Source of the DNA: Selaginella tamariscina
Lineage: Eukaryota > Streptophyta > Lycopodiopsida > Selaginellales > Selaginellaceae
Assembly (NCBI GenBank): GCA_003024785.1
Contig: PUQB01000008.1
Location: 312,868 to 376,867 of the forward strand
Direction of reading: 5' to 3'
Length of the DNA stretch: 64,000 nt
Under the pieces are notes generated by a model that was not told where the DNA came from, made no database searches, and was given only the letters and a program-made list of their open reading frames with translations. The position numbers and the translations under genes are program-made. The stretch's first letter is position 1; each line of letters starts with the position of its first letter. Positions 23,004 through 34,025 of the stretch are shown here, in pieces.

Positions 23004-26000
23004 TTAAGCTTCAGAAAACATACATTCCCTTGCAGTTTTGTTAATCGTGACTTTATCAACGTTTCTTGACATCCACCCATATCGAATGGATTTAACATTT
23101 ATAAAACATGCTGGGTCTTTTTGATTGGGAGACCATGTTTTCTCTAAGCATTCATTATATCTTTCGCTCTCCTTCTCGTGTCGCCTTTTTTGTGGTTTGA
23201 ACCATGCAACCTTAACAATACTATTTTTTGTGATTACTTCAGGTGTGTCGATAATTTGACCCATCCAAATAGGCTGATTATATGACGCATCTGGAGTAAT
23301 GAGAACCATCATTAGTTTTTGAAGATCCTGGCAACAATCAAAGTATGCTTTAGGTTTTTGGTTCCTTTGTCCAACAAAGTGTGGGGTTTGCACTTCCACA
23401 TCACTACTGGCTTCTATGTCGTCTATGCTCAGTGATGTCATTTCAATCTCCTCTCGCCACCTTGTTTTTTAGGCCAGAAAGGGTGTTGCAATTCTGTACT
23501 TGTGACAGTAGGCCCTTCCAACTCTCGAACAATAGTCTCCCAATAGTCGACCACATGCTTATATAGTTCTGAGTAACCAGTTGTCTTATCAGAATTCTTT
23601 GGCATCGATTTTTGAACCCATGCCACATATTTTTTGATGCCATCAATAATAACCTCTTGTTCCTTGAGCTGGGCACTCAATGGAATAAGGTCTGATTGTC
23701 CTTCTGGGAGAAGTGGCTTTCCATCCTCTCCACTTTTGAAGAGCATTAAGCCCTCTTTCGGTAACCACTCCTGCTCTGATGGCCGTAACTTGTACTGCAT
23801 AATAGGTATACCATCTCGTATGGAGAAAAAGAATTGTAGCGGCACAAGGTGACCAACTAAAGAATCACTCCCTTCTTTTATATACTTCTTGAGAAATTTT
23901 TTGAAGTCTGGCACCTCAGTCACAAGCAAAGCACAACTTTTTTTGGAGATGCAATTTTCAAAAAGATTCATCATATGCGGTAAAGTAAGTGCACTTGTCC
24001 TTTTTGTAGAGTTGGAGACCTTGCTGAAGAACGCATCAATATCTTCATGAGTGTGACCAACCATAAGGAAACTGAGCGTGATTGTTTCAAACACACCTTT
24101 GGCAACAAGCATTGACAAGTATGCTAGCACATATCTAGAAAATAAAAGTAAGTATGAGCTTGAGAAACCCTTAAGTAAAATGATTTACCTATTTTTGTTC
24201 TCGCCTGCACAATTATCCATCTATAAAAGCAAATGACGAGGAAGCTTATTTGATGTTGAGGACACATGTACACTATTTGAGCTAGATCCCTCCACTGAAC
24301 CAGAACTCTCAACATGGCCATCTGTTTTCTGTGCAGGCTGTTGACAATGCCTCTCATATTCCAAGTAGCCTCAAGTGCAGACGTGTTCATGAGAGCATTA
24401 TGTAAAGGTTGAAGGTGTTGTTTCTTCACTTTGAGATCACTGATAGGACTTGTCTATGAGTGGGCTTCAAGGTTTCTGAAACACATGGCTAACGACCCAA
24501 TAGTGAAATTGGAGTCGCTAGACCAATGTGGAAGTGAAAAGTGTCCATATGACTCACAACCGTGTCCATGTGTTAGCACACCTATCAATGAAATCGGAAG
24601 TTTCATGACATTTCCAAGGCACTTTGGTGTGTGCAAAGAGCTTTGGAATGCTGGTCTTTGAATGATCCATCTTGTCATGGATCAAGCACAGGTACTCTGA
24701 TGGGCGTGACACAGAAAGCATGCGGTGTGCATAGTACTGAGACCGGCAAGTTTGTTGTACAATCATGTGGGCCTCCATCTTCTTTTGAATGGCAGTGATC
24801 TCCACCAAGGTTTTTGCACAAGTCTCTGCAGCCTTCAATGATGTAACAAGTGTCACACTTGGAAAAGCTAGAGTGTTTTGCAATCTCCACATCCTTAAAA
24901 TGAGTATTCCATATGTTGTTGAAGGTACCAGTGCAGATTGCTTGGAGCCCCATCAAACTGAGGCACTTGTTCACATGTTCACACAACTTCAATTGAGTGT
25001 AGATTGAAGGCAAAACCTTGAGATTTCCCTGACCCCTGCATTTGTGGTTCGGCATTTGTGAGGCATCCTGTCTGCATTTGCTTCCACAAAAGCCTTGAGT
25101 ATCTCTATGGCTGCCATGATGTGAGAGCGGGTTTTGACCAAGCGAGTGTTCCCATGAACTGAGGTTCGCGCTCCATCTAGCCACTCATCCCTCCGACGGT
25201 AGAACGTGGTCTTTGGGATCCCGTATATACTGTACCAAGCTTTTAAGCAGATGGCCACCTTATTAAATACCATGGATGTACTCTGATAACTTGTGTCCGA
25301 GGCCATTCCATCAATACACCCAGTTAGTGCAGCATATACAAACTCATGCCTTTGCTTTTGGGTGAGCATACGAAAGACATGTCTACATTGGGTAATTTCA
25401 TTCCGGTCTGCCATCTGACAACACTTCTTCTTGCAACAGTCAATCGTGGAAATGCTCGTAACACTTTCGGAAGATGTAGGATCCATCTTTACCCTCTTGC
25501 TGAAACTTGCAGGGGAAGATCTACAACCCATGAATCGCCTTTTTCTTACAATAGGACCAATGCAAGGAACCTCTTCAAATATGAGTTGTTCTTCCGGGTT
25601 GTTATTATTGAAATCCAACCCAGAATATGTTGAACCATCTTGCCGTCTTAATTCAGATGTTCGCCACCTCACGAGGGATCCAGGATACAATGTGCCATTA
25701 GGTGAAACCTCTGTCACAACTACACCCACGAAGTCGGACCCTAGTTTCTCTCTGACACTGCTTCCATTGGATTTATAGCTGTGATGATGCCTCTTCCGAC
25801 TTCAATCTCACGAAGAAAGAGAATCACCTCATCCATCACAGCAGGCAAGCCATCATCTGGTAAACTCGTGCTACTATTTATTTGTGACTCTGCATATTCT
25901 GTGTCAGCCTTGACTTCATCCAAATTCCACAATACAGGAGAACCCTCCTCAAATTCCATTCCCAGAACCTCAACATGCTTGTAAATGGTGTTCACCCATA

Positions 26001-26135
26001 CGTACACACAAGATCCTTAGGCAATATTTGTGACATGATGCATTATTATCTCGAACTTCCACAGTTCCAGTGCCAATTATCTCGTTATTCCGAAGAAGAC
26101 ATACTTTATCTCCAGTATTAAATATATTGTCCTGC
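23004..26135 (-). pseudogene. Element F transposase-like gene (DUF7869 type)
   Basis: Successive minus-strand frames give one protein. A small leading domain (26,135-26,010, GDKVCLLRNNEIIGTGTVEV) comes first. A Cys-rich N-terminal region follows (25,729-24,989), then FSKCDTCY, then IHDKMDHSKTSIP with two Asp, GVLTHGHG, MDNCAGENKNR, and GHTHEDIDAFFSK (24,130-23,438). A basic C-terminal part ends at 23,004. Spaced acidic motifs of this kind suggest an RNase H-fold nuclease. A clean GT-AG intron lies at 24,188-24,135 inside the ENKN motif. At least four frame changes and a TAG at the residue before MDNC (probably from CAG) show it is dead. The family name is from memory of motif patterns. Confidence 0.7.
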
Positions 26136-26399
26136 ACATAAATAATTGTATTATTTATGATATCTGTTTATGCAATATTTCTAAGAAATCTGAATTATGG
26201 TTACTTAATAATATGCATATGCAATAATACATAATTATGTTTAGAGATAACAATCCCGCCGCCTCTTCCTCCTCGGGGGGAGTCCGGCGGGATTAATCCT
26301 GCCGACTCTCTCCGAAGGGGTTGAGTTGGCGGCGGGATTAATCCCGCCGACCGTTCCTCGTCGGAGGGATTCGGGCGGCATTAATCGGCGGCGGCGGCT

Positions 26400-26414
26400 G
26401 TGCACACAGGTGAA

Positions 26415-26466
<52 letters not shown>

Positions 26467-26732
26467 ATATGTATAGGAGTGTGCGTATAATTTTATTTAT
26501 TGATCTATTTCTCGCACACACACGCACACTTCTGTGTATATATAGTGTGTGTGGGTGTGTGTTTATTTATCTGTATGATTTTATTTGTTTCGCTCACACA
26601 CGCATACACACGATATACATATACACATATATATATATACCTATATACATATATACATACATATATTATGTGTACCAGTATCTATAAATTTTTTTTATTG
26701 ATCTATCTCTCCCACACACACGCACACTGCTT

Positions 26733-26766
<34 letters not shown>

Positions 26767-27525
26767 CAATGCATATTAACAAATAGTATACAACACTAGT
26801 TTATATATATGCTTATATATTCATATGGGTTATATATCTATATACACACATATATATGTGTGTGTGTTTATCTGTATAATTTTATTTATTTATTAGTTTT
26901 ATCTCTCGCACACACACACACACTCCTGTGTATATATATGTGTGTGTGTGTTTGTTTATCTGTATGTTTTATTTGTTTTGCTCACACACACATACACACA
27001 ATATACATATACACATATATATACCTATATACATATATACATACATATTATGTGTACCAGTATCTATATAATTTTTTTTATTGATCTATCTCTCCCACAC
27101 ACACGCACACTGCTTTACATATATATATATATATATAATATATATATTATATATATATAATTAATGCATATTAACAAATAGTATACAACACTAGTTTATA
27201 TATATGCTTATATATTCACAGACTCTCTCTCTTTCTCTATGGGTTATATATCTATATACACACATATATATGTGTGTGTTTATTTGTATAATTTTATTTA
27301 TTTATTAGTTTTATCTTTCGCACACACACGCACACTCCTGTGTATATATATGTGTGTGTGTGTATTTGTTTATCTGTATGATTTTATTTGTTTCGCTCAC
27401 ACGCATACACACGATATACATATACAAACATATATATACCTATGTACACACATATATTATGTGTACCAGTACTGTATAATTATTTTATTTATCTATCTCT
27501 TGCACACACACGTACACTCCTATAC

Positions 27526-27568
<43 letters not shown>

Positions 27569-27640
27569 TATATATATGTGTGTGTTTTTCTCTGTATAAT
27601 TTTTTTATTTATTAATTTTATCTCTTCACACAACACGCTA
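26400..27640. repeat. Microsatellite block in three tandem units of about 400 bp
   Basis: Long TG runs (for example 26,415-26,456), CA runs and TA runs dominate. The larger order is threefold: markers such as TGTGTACCAGTA recur near 26,670, 27,051 and 27,461, and TTTATATATATGCTTATATA recurs near 26,800 and 27,196. Plus-strand frames through it encode only Tyr/Ile/Thr/His repeats and are not genes. It interrupts the palindrome array. Confidence 0.85.
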
Positions 27641-28261
27641 AGCCCCCTCGGCGGCGGGATTTAATCCCGCCGCTATAGGTTTATGGCCTTGGCGGCGGAT
27701 TAATCCCGCCGCCGAGGCCCTTCACGTAGGCTATGGGCGGCGGGATTAATCCCACCGCTCTAGGACAAACCGAAGAGCGGCGGGATTAATCCCGCCGCCC
27801 ATGGCCTGCGTGAGGGGCCTCAGCGGCGGGATTAATCCCGCCGCCCACCCATGCCTGCGCGGAATGCGGCTATTTCGTCGGCAATGGCCTGTGTGAAGGC
27901 CCTAATGGGCGAGATTAATCCCGGCGAATTCCGCGCAGGGCATTTACAGGGGATGGGCGGCGGGATTAATCCCGCCGCTCATGAGGCTAACCAAAGAGGC
28001 CTGCATGACATGTCCTACGCGTAAAGGCGGTGGGATTAATCCCGCCGCCCAGGGAATTCACGCAGGACATGAACGGCGGGATTAATCCCGCCCACGCTCA
28101 TGCCCTTCGCGGAGGGCGGCGGGATTAATCCCACCGCTTAGGCACTTCCGCAGGATATAAGTGGCGGGATTAATCCCGCCCCCACCCATCCCTGTTCAAA
28201 ATGCCCCGCCGAACCTTCATTGCCCGGTGGCGGGATTAATCCCGCCACCCTTCTTTTTTTC

Positions 28262-28336
28262 CTCCATTGGTATGTTGAATCAATCCCGACTAACTATGTC
28301 TGAGACGGAAAAGGTTTACAAAATACCAATGGAGGG
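28262..28336. repeat. Inverted-repeat unit, copy 1
   Basis: CCATTGGTATGTTG on the left pairs with AAATACCAATGG on the right, giving a hairpin of about 75 bp with CTGAGACGGAAAAGGTTTAC inside. A second copy lies at 28,951-29,023, in the same orientation and also between palindrome sites. Confidence 0.6.
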
Positions 28337-28950
28337 AACTGAGAAGGGTGGTGGGATTATTTCACCATCCCTTACATAGTGGGCGGGATTAATCCCGCCG
28401 CCTTTTCGGAGCCCCTGAAGGGGTGTGAGAAATAAATCCTGCCCAATTCTCTCTGAGAACGAGAAAGGTTGCGTCCAGCGGGATTAATCCTGCCGCCTAC
28501 GGCCGAAGTGAAGGGCCTGGGCGGCGGGATTAATCCTGCCGCGTACGCATGCCCTGCGCGGAATTGGGCGGGATTTATCCCGCCGCCATTGGCCTGCTTG
28601 AAGGGCCTAGGCGGCGGGATTAATCCCGCAAGATTTCGCACAGGGCATTGGCGTTCGGCGGGATTAATCCCGCCGATTAAGGCCCGAGTGAAGGGCCTGG
28701 GGGGGGATTAATCCCGTCGAACGCCAATGCCCTACGCGGTATCGGGCGGGATTTATCCCGCCGCCATTGGCCTGCCTGAAGTGCCTAGGCGGCGGGATTA
28801 ATCCCGCCCGATTCCGCGCAGGGAATTGGCGTCCGGCAGGATTAATCCCGCCGCATAGGGACCGAGTGAAGGCCCTGGGCGGCGGGATTAATCCTGCCGA
28901 GTCTTCAATGCATGTTGGAGGAATGAATCCCGCCACCCTTCGCTTTTTTC

Positions 28951-29023
28951 TCCATTGGTGAGTCGGACCAATCCTAAACGTTTCTGTCTGAGACGTAAAA
29001 GGTTTACAACATACCAATGGAGA
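28951..29023. repeat. Inverted-repeat unit, copy 2
   Basis: Related to 28,262-28,336: CCATTGGTGAGTC on the left, CTGAGACGTAAAAGGTTTAC inside, and ACATACCAATGG on the right. The left arm has diverged more than the right arm. Confidence 0.55.
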
Positions 29024-29379
29024 GAATTGGGAAGGGTGGGGAAATTCATTTAACCATCCCTTACATGGTGGGCGAGATTAATCCCGCCTCCTTTCTGGAG
29101 TCACTGAAGGGGTGTGAGAAATAAATCCTGCCCAGTTCTCTCTGAGACCGAGAAGAGTGGCAAGATTAATTCCGCACTCCCGTTCAAGGCCTCCAGAAAG
29201 GTGGCGAGATTAATCCCGCCCACTCTTTCAGGAGGCATTGAAGGGGTGGCGAGATTAATCCCGCCGCACCTTCCATGTGAATATATATGTGTATTAGTAT
29301 ATATAAGTTGCATATCTCATTTTATTTACTTTTATCATTTTATCATAATATTTCGAGTAAAAACTAGGAATCTATGTAA

Positions 29380-29466
29380 AACTGTCCAGAGCTCACATTT
29401 GTGGTGGTTCTAAAACGAAATGTTATCTTTCTTTTGCACTAGCACAAATGTGAGCTTCGGACAGTT
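29380..29466. repeat. Hairpin with 24-bp arms upstream of the ParB-like gene
   Basis: The left arm (29,380-29,403, starting AACTGTCCAGAGCTCACATT) and the right arm (29,443-29,466, ending TGAGCTTCGGACAGTT) are complementary except for about two bases, with a loop of about 40 nt. It lies about 140 bp before the first candidate ATG of the cargo gene. Confidence 0.7.
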
Positions 29467-29607
29467 AATTACGTCTACTTCTCTCTGTGTATTATTTTGT
29501 ATATTCGGGTTTATCAAGTGTGTGTGCGTTTTTATATGATTTGTATTCATAGTGTATTATTTTGCAGAAGGACGATTTGATCAAACAAGGAGATCGAGTC
29601 ATTAGTA

Positions 29608-32600
29608 TGGAGTCGTCGTCAAATTCTGGTAAGAATTAAAATAAAATCTGTTATACTCGGATACTTGAACTAATCATTTTTGTATTCAGATGTGGAATTG
29701 AGGTGACATTAAAGACAAGAGCAGGAGAAGAGATGGGCAGGGGGATTCTGGAATCAACTTGGCCATATTTTAAGATAAATGGGAAGCGCATTGGAGCAAC
29801 CATGGTTGCTGTCAAATTAACCTCTGTCACATCTCATGGACAAGCAAAACAATGGAAAGTAGATTCGCTAGTCAAGCACCCGAAAGCAGGCTGCGAACCC
29901 AGATTGGACGATTCTCGACACATATGCCTTGTTCCATCCAATGTCACGTTCTCGGATCCAGAGGTCGTCAGTTACAACATTAATTTCGGGTGGTTTTGTC
30001 GACTTGTGGATAATGACGTTCACGTGTTCACTAATGATGTTGACCTTGGAGTTCTTCTTCAACTCAACGAAAGCCCATCTATGGAGGGGATCCATCTGGA
30101 TGTCTACTTCGAAAATCTTCAGACTCATCGAGTAGGTGTATTGTCAGGAGATATTGCTTCACAATACAGAAAATCAGCAAGTGGAGCAATCTTCCCTCTT
30201 CACATTGAAGAAGAACACAGCGACATCATAAGGAGATTGAGAGGGTGGCTCGGTCTCAGGTTCTCTACAGATCACGTTCAATTTGCTTAGGAAGCTTTGG
30301 GAGCTGGAAGAGTGTGCCGAGAACACTAGAACAGCTGCAGTCGGGGATCACACATGTTGATTCGGATCGCAAAAGAAAATCATCAATCGTTTTGTCAGCT
30401 GCACCTGTGGCATCTCATGCTGCAATAAGTCACAAGGAAATGATGTTGGATGAAAAGATTTATCCTTGTAGGGTTAAATATTGCAGCGTCAACCCAAACT
30501 TCAATTACAGGCCACTCAACCAGGAACGTGTAGCTGAGCTCATGGAGAAGATGAAGGACGACAATTCTTATACCGTTCCACATAATGCTGTTTTGTGTCC
30601 ATACTATGAAAGAAGGAAGGGCGCTGACAAAGTCTGGATCACAACACCAGAACAACTCATGAAGATTCAGACGGAGAATAGAAAATCTATCAAGTACTAC
30701 ATCATTAGTGGCCAGCACACAATAACGGCAGCCCAACGACTTCTCGATGAACACAACAAAGGAACGATGGCAACAAAACTTTCCGAGCATACCCGTGAGA
30801 AGCTGACAAAAAGATCGGCGTTTTTAGCTAAGCCGAATCTCACAATCGAGCAGTACCATAAGTTATCGGCGGAATGGGACGCTGCCGACACCAACCACTA
30901 CAACAGCAAAATATGGGAGAAGTTTAAACACACGCGAGCCGTGTGGGAATCTCAGCGACCACAAAGAGCTACTGCAGGGAATACACAATCTGCGAAACCG
31001 GGTAAGCAAATTGTGGGCGGGATTTATCTCGCCGGTATATTAATCTGTCTTTTTTCAGAGAGTTGAAGAAATTGCAGCAGTTGATTTTGCCCAGGTGGGC
31101 GGGAAGGAAACATCCTTTCTGATGATGTTGATTTCTTGCCCCGAAGATAGGATCTTTGCCAAATGGTTGGGGATTATGGAATCCTTTTCAAAAGGAACAC
31201 TGAAGAAGAAGCAGACAAGTGAAGGGGAGCCCTCAGAAAAGTCTGCAAAGAAACCCAGTAAGACGCCGAAGGCTAAGTCTGTTCAATCTACAAAGGATGT
31301 AGACAACGATTTCAAGCTCACATGGTTGAAGCCTTTAAATGGAACAACGATGGAGGAGATGGAAGTCTTGGCTGATTTGGTGATCGATGGCAAACTACAA
31401 ATTAATAACAGCAGCCCAACCTCTCCTTTTCATCTCAAGGCAATGGAGTTGAAGACGGTCAGGCATTTCAAGGAGTGGTTGGGAATACACTGCCACAAAC
31501 TGGGTTGGACCTCGACTTCAACATATGAAGAGGTCAGCAAATATTTGCATGTGACGAACGATGATATGCTTGTCGAATGGGTGAACCAATCGGAAGATCT
31601 AGGCAAGAATCTATTGCACGCCAACGCCAAAAAGGAGAACATTGGGATGACGCCTTCTCTTATGGCAGTCCTTCAGCAGCGGAGAACCGAATTGAACCTT
31701 ATAAAGGAGGATGCTACGAATCACGACAAGCCCTACAGATGTTTGTTGTTAGATTCGGAGACTTTATGGGGTAACATCACTGCTTGTAGGAAACCGTTTC
31801 AATTGTTCGTGATGGATCGGCGGGTGTCAAAAAATCTTTCGACAGATAGGGCACTAGAGGATCTGGTGGAGAAACTTAGCCGTGCAAGCATATACATAGA
31901 AGGTATTTATTATTGAATTCATGCTTGCGCTCTTCACTGATACCTACTTTTTCAGGTATTTATTTCTTGATTCTTGCTCATGTCACCGATACTTTTGCCT
32001 TCGCCTTCGCCAAGAAGAATAGACATCGTTGGACAGGATTTTATATGAACGATGCTAATCCCAAGTGCATTGATACCGTTGTTCACTTGGTTGTTAGGAA
32101 TGCGCCAAACAATTTCAAGCTTCCAAATGACTGGCCAGGCATCTGTTTGCACTCCAACGGCCCTGAACCTCCATCCGATACACCGATAGGTATGAGTGAC
32201 GTATTCGGCAATGTACGTTATCCAAACATTACAAGTCAAGCGGCACGGAGCATCGTCAACTTGATTAGGGGTCCTCACAGTGATGCGTGGGTTTTTGACT
32301 ACTGCACTAGGGGGTCCGTCTTGAAGGAGTGTTACCTTCGGCATACATGTGTGTTTGCCGTTGAAAAGGATAAGACCATGGTTGAGGACCTGAACAAGTG
32401 GATAGATTGGGTCTCAACTGAGTACCCCAACGAATCCATAAAGGCGTATTTGAGAAAGTTCCCTCCAGATAAGTGCGATAGCTCTGAAGGTGAATCTGGT
32501 TCAATCTCGGAGTCTGAGAACGAACTTCAATCAGATATTAGACCGGAAGTTATCTCGAGGAGTACAGAACATTCGCACACTCCAGGACCCATGGAAACAT

Positions 32601-32701
32601 CAATAGAAGATGCAGAAGATCTTGAACCATCTCACAAGCGGCTTAGACCTTCTTCGCCTCACTCAGAAGGTAATAGCGAAGAAGAATTGATAATGAATTG
32701 A
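29608..32701 (+). pseudogene. Element F cargo gene: ParB-like domain plus methyltransferase-like domain
   Basis: The part at 29,700-30,290 is an unrecognised domain, mostly beta by composition. The part at about 30,360-31,000 reads RPLNQERVAELMEKMKDDN, then YYIISGQHTITAAQRLL, the layout of the ParB/sulfiredoxin-like fold. The part at 31,100-32,700 resembles a beta-class DNA amino-methyltransferase: FVMDRRV where a DPPY-type catalytic motif is expected, then FLILAHVTD. Later WVFDYCTRGSVL and CVFAVEKDK occupy the place of the SAM-binding FxGxG strand and the next strand. An intron at 31,903-31,955 splices cleanly, and another lies near 31,000-31,058. An acidic tail ends at 32,701. The frame is broken near 29,700, 30,290 and 31,058. 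ParB-methyltransferase fusions are familiar from phages; function here is inference. Confidence 0.6.
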
Positions 32702-32973
32702 TAGAGTGATGAATAGTTGTAAATGAGTGTAACATAAGGCATTTTTGTATATTTCTTTTATATTTGTACAGAAAATAAATTCTCAAGGATTAATGAAGCT
32801 TTTAGTTCAAACATGGGTCACACATTAACAAGGTAAATAATATACCTTGATAATTTTAAGGTCAGCTAATTATCATTTTGCAGATGTAATGAAATAATTG
32901 AGAACATGGATTTTCAGCATTGCCATGAGGTAAGAGAGGGGTTTGGCGACAATTTCTTGTGCCACATGTCAGA

Positions 32974-34025
32974 ATGACAGAGTTCATGCAGGAAATGGAT
33001 AATAATGCAGCTCAAAACATCGTTACCATGGGGGCCACTTCATCATCATTTTTATTGGCTTCAATTCCGAAATCAATTTCTTCAGCGCATGCAATATCTG
33101 AATCTTGTAAGGATGATGTACAATTAAATGATGAAGGGATAGGCAACGAGATAGTGGCAACGGATAAATGTGAAAGGGAGCAAACAAGTGATTTGCAAAG
33201 TATTCAAGAGGCAACGCTATCTCATGTTACTCATGGCCATATTGTGTTGTTGGATGTCAATGGTGTTCTGCTTCATCGACAAAGGCCCAGGATAGAAAAA
33301 AGAAATCAAACAAGGAGATTTCATTCCTTGTCATGGTAAATTTCGATATGATATTATTTTTCGTCCAGGGTTGGATCGTCTCTTTCAAAAGCTTAAGGAG
33401 ATGGGTGCGCTTGTGGGGATTTGGTCATGCATGCAGATTCATAACTTAACACCGCTGTTGAATTTACTTAAGAAACATTGTAGTGTTGCAGAAGAGGTGA
33501 TTCGTAAAGATTGGATTTTTGACCAGCGAATGTTATAAACCTCTCGAATTTCACAATATAAGAAAGGAAAGCAAGCCGTACTTCTTCAAGAATGAAAGAA
33601 TAATTGGGACTCATGGGGAGATCAGTCGCTTAAGGATAATGAAGAACGCACAGATGTTAGTAGTAGACGACTCTCCTCAGAAGGCTATGCTCAACCAAAA
33701 CATTGCTTGTATTCATCCAATCACTTTCGATCCATATTCTGATACCGATATCATGGATGAGCTAGTGAACTACTTGGATACGTGCCTCAGAAAGAAGAAT
33801 CTCGAAAATTTTTGTGAGCAGTATCCACCGTATCATACATTTCCTGAAGCTTTTCTTTCTCGTGATATTGAATTTTATAAAATGAAGGATAGCAACCGGG
33901 CGCTTTATAATATTATTCTTAAGGAACGTCAGTTTTTAGATGAGCCTTTATGCAGACCTTCTCTTATCACATCTTATGTATTAACAAGGATGGCAACTCC
34001 CAATTGCATTCGTGAGAGTGGTTAA
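32974..34025 (+). pseudogene. Element F cargo gene: FCP1/SCP-type HAD phosphatase, broken
   Basis: The ATG at 32,974 opens an N-terminal Ser/Glu-rich region of about 85 residues, then IVLLDVNGVLLH, the HAD motif I position with Asn for the second Asp. The frame shifts near 33,300 into a stretch with FRPGLDRLFQKLKEMGALVG and GIWSCM, then again near 33,520. The last part holds KPYFFKNER and VVDDSPQKA, the conserved DDSP motif IV of the FCP1 group. The tail runs to a stop at 34,025. These enzymes remove phosphate from serine, as on RNA polymerase II tails; a DxN motif I also occurs in plant relatives. Two frameshifts make this copy non-functional. Confidence 0.75.

Larger units (their letters stand above)
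26250..29270. repeat. Array of the 18-bp palindrome GGCGGGATTAATCCCGCC
   Basis: At least ten exact copies start at 26,331, 27,779, 27,825, 27,959, 28,075, 28,163, 28,229, 28,382, 28,657 and 28,791, with nearly twenty variants. From 28,477 to 28,898 ten consecutive sites start 44 or 46 bp apart. Spacers are themselves related (TTGGCCTGC, AAGGGCCT, GCGCAGGGCATTGGCGT). Common variants ATCCTGCC, ATCCCACC, GGTGGG and GGCAGG are exactly those made by CpG deamination. A GGCGAG variant is common at the right end. The array separates the divergent gene sets of element F. Confidence 0.95.

Noticed and set aside
26400..27665. Several plus-strand open frames of 70-140 codons
   Set aside because: They translate TG/CA/TA microsatellites into Tyr, Ile, Thr and His repeats and recur with the tandem unit.
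27650..28900. Repeat-spacer layout resembling a CRISPR array
   Set aside because: The host is a plant, the repeat is a perfect palindrome, and the spacers are themselves repeated sequences.
28161..29017. Frames with repeated Gly-Ile-Asn-Pro and Ala-Gly-Leu-Ile-Pro-Pro
   Set aside because: Direct translation of the palindrome array on both strands, not a repeat protein.
26250..29270. Palindrome as E2F-type promoter sites (GGCGGGA half-sites)
   Set aside because: The half-site resembles part of the E2F consensus, but the central ATTAAT and strict symmetry do not. The idea is kept only as a remote possibility.
33023..33214. Minus-strand frame opposite the phosphatase gene
   Set aside because: Shadow of the plus-strand HAD gene, with no motif of its own.
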